This document shows, piece after piece, positions 1-5,856 of a DNA stretch of 12,159 bases. The stretch's first letter is position 1, and every line of letters starts with the position of its first letter. Source of the DNA: Chloroflexota bacterium (GTDB lineage: Bacteria; Chloroflexota; Dormibacteria; Dormibacterales; Dormibacteraceae); the NCBI GenBank assembly GCA_003446775.1, contig DMCH01000129.1:6674-18832 (forward strand), written 5' to 3'. The position numbers were made by a program, and so were the translations under genes. The notes beneath the pieces are model-generated. The model saw only the letters and a list, made by a program, of their open reading frames with translations. It made no database searches and was not told the DNA's origin.

Positions 1-600
1 GCGGGCATCGGCCCGAAGATGTCGCCCGAGGCACCGAACGCGTGGTTGGTCTACATCGCGACCGCGGATGCCGCGGACACGGCCAAGAAAGCGAAGGCCG
101 CCGGCGGCAACGTACTGGCTGAGCCGATGACTGTCGGGCCGCAGGGCACGATGGCCGTCATCCAGGACCCATCCGGAGCCGCCATCGGTGTCTGGCAGCC
201 GAACCAAATGGCCGGCTCGCCGGTGATCGGCAAGGCGAACGCGTTCGGTTGGGCCGAGCTCAACTCACGCGGGGTCGACAAGGCCAAGCCGTTCTACAAG
301 ACGCTGTTCGGCTGGGGCGAGAAGAAGAGCGAGATGGCCGAGGGTATGGAGTACACCGAGTTCCTGGCCAACGGCGAGAGCATCGCCGGCGGAATGGAGA
401 TGAACTCGATGGTTCCGGCCCAGGTGCCGAGCTACTGGCAGGTGTACTTCACAGTGGAGGACGTCGACCAGTCGCACAAGAAGGCGATCGAGCACGGCGC
501 GCAGGAGATGCTGGCGCCCCAGGACTTCCCGGGCGGCCGATTCTCAATCCTGAGCGACCCGCAGGGTGCCTCGATCGGCCTCCTGAAGATGAAGAGCTGA
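1..600 (+). CDS. VOC family (glyoxalase/bleomycin-resistance fold) protein, 5'-truncated
   Basis: The reading frame is open to the first base of the window, so the gene starts outside it and about 199 residues are visible. The first part is the end of one VOC module, closing with the strand IQDPSGAAIGVW. The second part is a complete VOC module that opens with FGWAELNSRGVDKAKPFY, includes the family's FYKTLFGW turn, and ends with SDPQGASIGLL. Tandem VOC proteins of about 260 residues are common in high-GC bacteria (the mycobacterial Rv0577 type is similar in layout), so roughly 60 N-terminal residues are probably missing. The substrate cannot be told from sequence; such proteins are cytoplasmic metal-dependent or metal-free small-molecule enzymes or binders. 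Its codon use is strongly GC-ending (8 of the first 60 visible codons end in A/T), unlike the genes that follow, so it is probably resident chromosome flanking an island. The internal ATG at base 19 is unlikely to be the start because homology-like sequence continues upstream. Confidence 0.9.
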   Translation, partial: AGIGPKMSPEAPNAWLVYIATADAADTAKKAKAAGGNVLAEPMTVGPQGTMAVIQDPSGAAIGVWQPNQMAGSPVIGKANAFGWAELNSRGVDKAKPFYKTLFGWGEKKSEMAEGMEYTEFLANGESIAGGMEMNSMVPAQVPSYWQVYFTVEDVDQSHKKAIEHGAQEMLAPQDFPGGRFSILSDPQGASIGLLKMKS

Positions 601-619
601 ACTAGAGCGACAATTCTCG

Positions 620-644
620 CGGGCCGGCATCGCGCCGGCCCGCC
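620..644 (+). terminator. GC-rich hairpin, likely terminator of the VOC gene
   Basis: A perfect 10-bp inverted repeat (gcgggccggc / gccggcccgc) with a 5-nt loop starts 19 nt after the VOC stop codon. No T tract follows, so it is the tail-less type often seen in GC-rich bacteria. Because the stem is symmetrical it could also act on the other strand, but no gene from the right reaches it. Confidence 0.7.
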
Positions 645-665
645 TCCCCTCGCCTCTTGGCATAG

Positions 666-721
666 AGCGTAAGAAGCCGACGGTCATTGGTGTTTCCCCG
701 CGCGCCAGTTGCGCTTACGCT
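666..721. repeat. 8-bp inverted repeat upstream of the 734 gene
   Basis: AGCGTAAG at 666-673 is matched by its exact reverse complement CTTACGCT at 714-721, with 40 nt between. The right arm ends 12 nt before the chosen ATG of the plus-strand nuclease-like gene. It could be a split operator or the base of a leader hairpin. It also lies near the left composition boundary of the island. It may equally be chance. Confidence 0.35.
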
Positions 722-733
722 TTGCAGGCGGAA

Positions 734-1372
734 ATGGCAACCCCGAGGAAGTTGAACGTCACGTTTGTTGAAGGGGATCTGCCGGGAAGGACGGGACGAC
801 TCTCCGCCTTTGTTGCCCAAACCCCAACGCAGCCTGACGTTCGAGCTCTCTCCGAATTGCTTACGGACCCCAGGCTCTCGCTGTATAGGGAAAGCCTCCT
901 TAGTGAACTCTTTGCTTCCGACCTCCTCGCGACTGCTTGGCGCACAGGATATCCGCCACTAGAGATCGCTAGACCAGACGTCGACTTTCAGGGTTACGAT
1001 TTCGTGATCACATGCGCGGCAATAACTAGGCACGTTCAAGTAAAGGCTTCGGCTGGCAAGGCAGCCGAGGTTGATGTGCATCGAGCGCTTGTAAGCAAGC
1101 CCGCCGGCTGCGTGGTTCTCATCCTGCCGACTGTCAGTACCGACGGAACCCGGATTGAGCTGTCCTACCGCTACTTCGGGACCACAGCAGCGCTTGATCT
1201 CGCTGGTTTCAAGCCAGCTCGCAACACCCTGCGATCACTCGGAGCCGACCGCAAGCCGTACTTCAAGGAGCGCCTAATGCACGTCACCGTCGCCGTCGCC
1301 AAGTTCACAAAGGCAACGACGATGTTCGGTCTTCTCGAGAACCTGTTCGACAAACCGCCGACGGTCACATAG
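734..1372 (+). CDS. Stand-alone PD-(D/E)XK-like nuclease-fold protein (hypothetical)
   Basis: A 212-residue soluble protein without signal peptide or membrane segment. The middle resembles a PD-(D/E)XK core: an acidic helix around residues 53-66 (RESLLSELFASDLL, with E53 and E58), then VDFQGYDFVI with D84 and D89, then HVQVKAS with Q102-V103-K104. The order E ... GYD ... QxK is that of the nuclease fold with Gln in place of the usual second acidic residue. I do not recognise a named family. ATG at 734 is preferred over an in-frame TTG at 722 because an AGGCGGA stretch precedes it, although spacing is short. It is the only island gene on the plus strand and converges on the defence operon, leaving 87 bp between stop codons. 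Base composition is like the operon, not like the VOC gene. It may be an accessory nuclease or an independent cargo gene; a catalytic role is inference. Confidence 0.72.
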   Translation: MATPRKLNVTFVEGDLPGRTGRLSAFVAQTPTQPDVRALSELLTDPRLSLYRESLLSELFASDLLATAWRTGYPPLEIARPDVDFQGYDFVITCAAITRHVQVKASAGKAAEVDVHRALVSKPAGCVVLILPTVSTDGTRIELSYRYFGTTAALDLAGFKPARNTLRSLGADRKPYFKERLMHVTVAVAKFTKATTMFGLLENLFDKPPTVT

Positions 1373-1459
1373 TTGTCGTCACTACCGACGATTGCACCAA
1401 CTCTTGTCGAGTTCGCCGAGTCCCGAACGAGCGCACGATGGTTTGGGCCCAGCGCATCC

Positions 1460-2392
1460 TCAACCAGAGCCAGGCGATTCGAGCCAACCAATTCGTGGTT
1501 CCAGCCAGGCGATGAGGTCCCGCGCGAGGTTCTCTGACAACCACGCGTCTGACGGTTGTGGCGGCAAGAGTCTGTACCGGTCGATGATGAGTCCCTCCAC
1601 CAACACCGCATGATTTCGGAAGACACTGTCATCGAGCGCAAAAGGGAGAACGAGCGCCTTCGATGGGGGGTGCGTGAAGTCAATCAACTTGTTCCAGAGC
1701 GGCAACGCCGGCGTATGTAACTTTGATATCCAGTTCGCGCCGCTTGCGCATTGCGCGAGGTACGCAGGTAATCCGCCTCGGACGTCTGGAAACGGAAGGT
1801 ACCACGCCAGATCGAGCCCCGCTTCATGAGCCTTACCAGTGGCATATTTTTGAATGTCGCCAGGGTCCTCACCTAGGGCAGCCGCCAACTCGGGCACCAC
1901 CGCAATCAACTCGACTGCAGTTTGGGCGCTCCACCCTGTCGACTGGAACACCCAGCCGGAGAATCGATGAGGCAACGCCTCCATCGCCAATCGTTCGAAC
2001 AACGCACCCTGGGCTGTATAGTCCGCGCCGAACTTGTCGAACCATCCCTTGTAATGGGGCGCCAAAGACACCGTCACGCAAAATGTGTGTGCCGCCATTG
2101 CTTGCCAGGGAGTCGCGGTCGCGATCCGCGCGCTAGTAAATTGGATGTCCGATCCACTCCCTAGCCACAGTTGTCGTCTGCGCAATTCAGACCAGGCCGA
2201 GGTTACCCGTTCCGAGCAAAAGTCTTGATCGTCATAAATGTGGGCTTCAACCAAGTGATCGACAGCATCGGACCGAGAGATCTCACTCGCCCCAGTTAGC
2301 GCCGACAGTTCGACCCAGTCGCAGAACACTGCGAATTCGGAGTTGTGGCGGCGAACTGATCGCGCTATGCCGCGTTGGGGTAACCGAATCAC
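1460..2392 (-). CDS. Putative PD-(D/E)XK-type nuclease, partner of the ParB-like protein
   Basis: A 310-residue soluble protein. The C-terminal half carries the most recognisable block: acidic helix LFERLAMEAL (E133), then GLDLAWYLPFPD (D194, D203), then YLAQCASGANWISK (Q214 to K224), followed by a conserved-looking LPLWNKLIDF and a late GLIIDRYRLL strand. I remember this D ... PFPD.R.G ... QCA.G..W..K arrangement from uncharacterised restriction-like proteins. It reads as a PD-(D/E)XK variant with Gln in the second strand, but that assignment is inference. The N-terminal 130 residues are not recognised and may be a helical recognition domain. The start is GTG at 2392, forming a GTGA 4-bp overlap with the stop of the ParB-like gene, which indicates translational coupling and joint function. 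It is the last gene of the minus-strand run. Start choice is fairly secure because the next Met is near residue 99. Confidence 0.75.
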   Translation of the reverse strand: MIRLPQRGIARSVRRHNSEFAVFCDWVELSALTGASEISRSDAVDHLVEAHIYDDQDFCSERVTSAWSELRRRQLWLGSGSDIQFTSARIATATPWQAMAAHTFCVTVSLAPHYKGWFDKFGADYTAQGALFERLAMEALPHRFSGWVFQSTGWSAQTAVELIAVVPELAAALGEDPGDIQKYATGKAHEAGLDLAWYLPFPDVRGGLPAYLAQCASGANWISKLHTPALPLWNKLIDFTHPPSKALVLPFALDDSVFRNHAVLVEGLIIDRYRLLPPQPSDAWLSENLARDLIAWLEPRIGWLESPGSG

Positions 2393-3510
2393 TTGTCGGG
2401 ATTGGCGCCATTTGAGGCGATAACCGTGTTGTAAATTGTCGGAAATTTGCGTAAGAGTTCAATGGCGCCTCGACCAAACCGATCGACTGCTCTCTGCAGC
2501 TCCTTCGACTCCGTGTGTAGGTGAACCCGACCGAGAGCCTGCTCAATTTCGTCCGTGGCGGCCTGGACCTGCTGCACGAGTTGTGGCTCGTCCGCACCCG
2601 ACTTCTGCCATGCAACCTCGAAGCTGGGTCGGCGGGCCTCGTGCAGGTATTTGACGGCTTCGGGACTCCCGAGGATGTCTGCAAACCTCGTGACATCGCG
2701 GGAGTCCGTAAACAGTGGAGGCTGCTCCTCAGATCCGAATAGCCAAATCGTGAACCACCTGAGATCATCAAGCTTCTCTTGTGGTACTGGCTGCTTCGCG
2801 TTGTCAGGCTCTGCCTGTAGATCAACACCTAGGAACCGCTGGACCGCTGGTTCTCGTAGAGACAAGAACAGGACGCTAAATCGCTCTTCAACATGCTCGA
2901 CCGATATCCCCTCGAGTGTTTCCAGTTGGAGGAGCATTCGGTATGAAATGTAATTTCGCCGAACGGGCTCGGTCTTGCTGCCGATCTTGCGCATCACCTG
3001 CGTGTATGTCAGTCCATCGCGATCAATGAGCTTGGCGATGAACTCCGCCTTCTCGGCCGGATCCCACTCCTTAATCCCGGTGACATGGCGGAACCCCAGA
3101 AACGCCTCGACGTCAGGTCGACCGTCAGCGAGAACTGTGGGGACTCCATCGAATAGATGCTCAGGGACAGGGCCACTTGCCGCGATTTCAGCCCACTTCC
3201 TTGTTAGGGGATGGCCGTTAACTGCGTCTCGAAGAAGGAGCAGGGCCGCGAGCCGCCGGTTTCCCTCGACTACTACGTTGCGCATTCCTCCGTAGAGTTC
3301 TTCTCGCACGATCAGAAGCGCCTCATGTGGCCAAAATCCGCTCTCCATGAATGAGACTGCCAATTCGTCCAAAGTCCAGTCACGCATCAACTCACGAATA
3401 CGGTCCTGCCCTGTCGTCCCGCCCGTGTTCCGGCGCCCGAGACGTGGATTGAGCGGGTCCAGGCACAAGTCATCGAGGCTCAAATACTTGATCTCGTGCG
3501 CTATTGGCAT
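2389..3510 (-). CDS. ParB/Srx-like N-terminal domain protein
   Basis: A 373-residue soluble protein. The first roughly 200 residues look like a ParB/sulfiredoxin-fold domain: YLSLDDLCLDPLNPRL near the start, a helix-rich stretch, then the hallmark box VEGNRRLAALLLL at about 81-93 and a FRHVTGIKEWDPAEKAEFI segment. Chromosome-partitioning ParB proteins have a helix-turn-helix and dimer domain after this; here TYTQVMRKIGSK could be a helix-turn-helix, but the remainder (about 220-373) is unfamiliar. Stand-alone ParB-like proteins in defence loci can be CTPase/nucleotide switches, nucleases or DNA-binding adaptors; which applies here cannot be told. No ParA partner or parS-like cluster was seen, so plasmid partitioning is unlikely. 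It begins with ATG at 3510, 133 bp after the preceding gene, and overlaps the next gene by GTGA, so the two form a two-gene module, perhaps with their own promoter. Confidence 0.8.
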   Translation of the reverse strand: MPIAHEIKYLSLDDLCLDPLNPRLGRRNTGGTTGQDRIRELMRDWTLDELAVSFMESGFWPHEALLIVREELYGGMRNVVVEGNRRLAALLLLRDAVNGHPLTRKWAEIAASGPVPEHLFDGVPTVLADGRPDVEAFLGFRHVTGIKEWDPAEKAEFIAKLIDRDGLTYTQVMRKIGSKTEPVRRNYISYRMLLQLETLEGISVEHVEERFSVLFLSLREPAVQRFLGVDLQAEPDNAKQPVPQEKLDDLRWFTIWLFGSEEQPPLFTDSRDVTRFADILGSPEAVKYLHEARRPSFEVAWQKSGADEPQLVQQVQAATDEIEQALGRVHLHTESKELQRAVDRFGRGAIELLRKFPTIYNTVIASNGANPDK

Positions 3511-3643
3511 AACTCGTCTTCACTCCCAGACAACATCGCGTGCCGGACCGCATGCGCGAGGCGGCAATCCTCGGCGACACCCGCGCAACAAGCAGCTACG
3601 GCGGGCCCCAAAGCCCCAGGAACTCTGCGTCGTGGTGCCCGAA

Positions 3644-4870
3644 TCAGGCCCACAACTGACCAATTGCCGGGTCAAGCGCTTTTCTCACACGCTCGCTTGC
3701 ATCCTCGGACAATATAGAGAAGGCCCGGAAGGCAAACTTGGACGAGTACCCTAGGATCTTGCTGAGAACTTCGTATGGCACCTGCACTTCCACTGGCTCC
3801 GACAGCAAGAACACGAGTTCCCACGTACTCCCAAGTGCGTTCGTGTGCCACAACGCTCGAGCCAGTTCGGGCGAACGGAGTTTTGCTCGAATTATTGCTC
3901 CAGAGAACACCTGCTTGCCGCCGGTGAATAGCGCGATGTCGTCAGCCGCGCATTGTTTGAATCGAGTCTCGTTCAACCCCGTGCGGCGCGGCATCACGCC
4001 CCAGACGCGAGCTCGGGAGATTACGTAGTTGGCCGGCAAGACCTCCGACAACTGATCCAAATTCAACCCAAGGGCGGTCAGATCGACCGGACTGCGGACC
4101 GTCCGGTTGAAATGCTTGACGGAGCCTGCATCGGCGCACGGAAATATCACCAGTTTGTGACTATCGATGCCGCGAGCCTGGTCTGGTTCGTCGTGGCGGC
4201 CATCGAGACTCGTCGACTCCATGGGTGACGGTATTTGATTGGCTGCTTCGCCCACAAGCTCTTGCCTCACCTGTCTCAACAGTGCCGACAAACCGTCTAG
4301 GCGTCCGCGGAACTCGTCCAAGGTCGCTTGCGCTCGGAACTTAGGGTCGCCGGCGTATATAGCGCTTGCTAGATCGGCTGTATCACGAATGAGCGTCATA
4401 GCCAGGTCAGACGCCCGCTTCGGGTCACCGGCATGCGGCCCTGATAGCGAGCTCATCGACTCGTCGCGTCCAGTTCGTCTCATGTCAACAACGGCGTGAT
4501 CAAGAGTTTCACGTGAGGCAGACGAGACAACTCGCCGCCGAATGTCCTTTGCAGCACGACTTAGGTCATCCGATCTTTTCGCGAAGCGGTCCCAGACATC
4601 GTGTTCGAGATGGTTCCCATGTGACATTCCATGCCCAGGTCGGTCCTTGGCTCTGAAATTGCACAATTTGAGGTGCACACCATTCGGATTGCGCAACGTA
4701 TGCGATGAACTCTGGTCCTCATCCATCCGCAACCGGTTCAATAACGCACTCAACGCAATGACTTCAGGATCTGACGCGTCTGGCAATCCGCGCCGTACGT
4801 AAAGATCCATGGCGAGCACAAGTTCGTCATAGTTCCATGGCGGATTTCGGCGATGTGTTGGTGTTCTCAT
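3644..4870 (-). CDS. HNH-less modified-DNA reader-like protein (HNH-endonuclease N-domain plus EVE/PUA-like domain)
   Basis: A 408-residue protein. Residues about 8-112 (RNPPWNYDELVLAMDLY, then LRNPNGVHLKLCNF, then GMSHGNHLEHDVWDRFA) match the N-terminal domain I know from actinobacterial modification-dependent HNH endonucleases of the ScoMcrA type. A helical linker follows (about 150-210). Residues about 238-390 resemble an EVE/PUA-like base-reading domain: RVWGVMP, then DDIALFTGGKQVFSGAII, then SPELARALW, STWELVFLL and GYSSKFAF. No HNH catalytic motif exists anywhere, so it likely recognises rather than cuts DNA. ATG at 4870 is chosen over the TTG at 4882 because it gives a 4-bp ATGA overlap with the upstream DUF4420 gene. 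Tight coupling to that nuclease gene suggests it guides or licenses it. Reader identity of the C-terminal domain is inference from pattern memory, moderately sure. Confidence 0.75.
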   Translation of the reverse strand: MRTPTHRRNPPWNYDELVLAMDLYVRRGLPDASDPEVIALSALLNRLRMDEDQSSSHTLRNPNGVHLKLCNFRAKDRPGHGMSHGNHLEHDVWDRFAKRSDDLSRAAKDIRRRVVSSASRETLDHAVVDMRRTGRDESMSSLSGPHAGDPKRASDLAMTLIRDTADLASAIYAGDPKFRAQATLDEFRGRLDGLSALLRQVRQELVGEAANQIPSPMESTSLDGRHDEPDQARGIDSHKLVIFPCADAGSVKHFNRTVRSPVDLTALGLNLDQLSEVLPANYVISRARVWGVMPRRTGLNETRFKQCAADDIALFTGGKQVFSGAIIRAKLRSPELARALWHTNALGSTWELVFLLSEPVEVQVPYEVLSKILGYSSKFAFRAFSILSEDASERVRKALDPAIGQLWA

Positions 4871-5856
4871 CGGTCTAAGCAACCGAACAATTCACCGACC
4901 AGAGCAGTAGGCGGGCTCTCTGGAACACCAGAGAGATCCACCACAAAACGAACCTCGCTAACCTCCGGCGGTATGTCGGACGAAACCCGAGGCACAGCAG
5001 GCCCATTCAGGAACCTGAGCGACGTCGCCGCCGCGTGCAGATCAAATCGGTCCAGATGTCCAAGCCTCCAATCGGTCCCTAGAGTACTTGCAGCGACTTG
5101 CTCTACTGCAAGAGCTAGCTTCGGTATGCCGGCTAACTGGCTACGGATCGAGTCGACCAGATCCATCACCGATGCGCCACCACTCGAACGTTCCACGATC
5201 ACTGACGCGATCAAGAGTTGAACCTTGTTCGGCGGAGTTAGCTGCTCGAGAGCAAAATGATGACGGCGCGTCTTGCCACCGGTTGCCTTAACCTCCAGCC
5301 GCTGGTTGCCGGCGGCGAAATCGTATAGATCGCCCGGCGTCTGATGCCAAGCCCTAGCCAGTTGGACCACATCTCTCGACCGACTCATCAAGTACAGCTC
5401 AGCCCATAGGCCGAAGATCGCCCGTGTAGGCGGCAGCGTCAAGGCACGGAGCAACTCAACCAAGCGATCAATGACCGTCTGAAGCTCTTTCACCGTGGGG
5501 TGATCACCGATCGCGTCAAGAACAACGACGGCGATCCGCAGGAAGTACTCCGTCATGAGGGGATCTCCTGCCACGCATGAGACCACGGTAAACCGCTCCA
5601 CCGCGGCCGCGCCGCCACCGTCGAGAATCTCGCACCGCAGGTTATAACGAACGGATACATTCTCGAGCACTACCGGAGCTGGCCATGCGATCCCTTCGAC
5701 GCTCAGGAGTAGGTTTGCCGCGCCATCACTTGATCGGGCGATCTTGTGTTTGGTCGGCGAAATGGCTCGCGCGACAAATGTGTTGGGTGGCGACTCGGGA
5801 GGGGTCGGGGGCAGTTCCGAGAACAGGCGGACGAGATCCACCTCAGTCTTGCTCAT
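4867..5856 (-). CDS. PD-(D/E)XK motif protein, DUF4420 type
   Basis: A 329-residue protein of the family annotated as 'PD-(D/E)XK motif protein' (DUF4420, PF14390), regularly linked to Z1 and MORC/MutL ATPases. The nuclease core is clear: GLWAELYLMS with E153, then GDLYDFAAGNQRLEVKAT with D179 and the E188-V-K190 triad element, so catalysis looks intact. The N-terminus has a proline-rich stretch (ELPPTPPESPP, about 14-24) before a beta-rich domain. It is the most likely DNA-cleaving subunit of the core system. ATG at 5856 lies inside the end of the Z1 gene (14-bp overlap); a GGAG abuts the start codon with no spacer, so initiation probably depends on coupling. Its own stop overlaps the next start by ATGA. 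The length is normal for the family as I know it. Confidence 0.88.
   Translation of the reverse strand: MSKTEVDLVRLFSELPPTPPESPPNTFVARAISPTKHKIARSSDGAANLLLSVEGIAWPAPVVLENVSVRYNLRCEILDGGGAAAVERFTVVSCVAGDPLMTEYFLRIAVVVLDAIGDHPTVKELQTVIDRLVELLRALTLPPTRAIFGLWAELYLMSRSRDVVQLARAWHQTPGDLYDFAAGNQRLEVKATGGKTRRHHFALEQLTPPNKVQLLIASVIVERSSGGASVMDLVDSIRSQLAGIPKLALAVEQVAASTLGTDWRLGHLDRFDLHAAATSLRFLNGPAVPRVSSDIPPEVSEVRFVVDLSGVPESPPTALVGELFGCLDR

Noticed and set aside
19..21. ATG at 19 as the VOC gene start
   Set aside because: The frame is open to base 1 and the visible first module is incomplete, so the true start is upstream of the window.
601..720. Left-end copy of the tRNA-Thr 3' end as an att site
   Set aside because: No stretch matching the last 20 bases of the tRNA was found in this interval by eye.
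722..733. In-frame TTG start for the plus-strand nuclease-like gene
   Set aside because: ATG at 734 is a stronger codon and has an AGGCGGA stretch just before it; the four extra residues carry no similarity.
1376..1391. Small hairpin TCGTC-ACTACC-GACGA between the convergent genes as a bidirectional terminator
   Set aside because: Only a 5-bp stem without a T tract; too weak to call.
2389..3510. Plasmid or chromosome partition locus
   Set aside because: No ParA-type ATPase or parS-like repeat cluster accompanies the ParB-like domain, and the coupled gene looks nuclease-like.
4239..4499. Plus-strand open frames inside the minus-strand operon (here and at 249-605, 7565-7843, 8065-8568, 10445-10876)
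   Set aside because: They lie antisense to, or out of frame with, clearly coding genes and have low-complexity, Arg/Ser-rich translations typical of shadow frames.
3644..4870. HNH nuclease site formed by the histidines near residues 80-90
   Set aside because: GHGMSHGNHLEH belongs to the N-terminal domain pattern and lacks the spacing and Asn/Cys context of an HNH fold.
4871..4882. TTG start at 4882 for the reader-like gene
   Set aside because: ATG at 4870 gives the classic ATGA overlap with the upstream stop codon, a far commoner arrangement.
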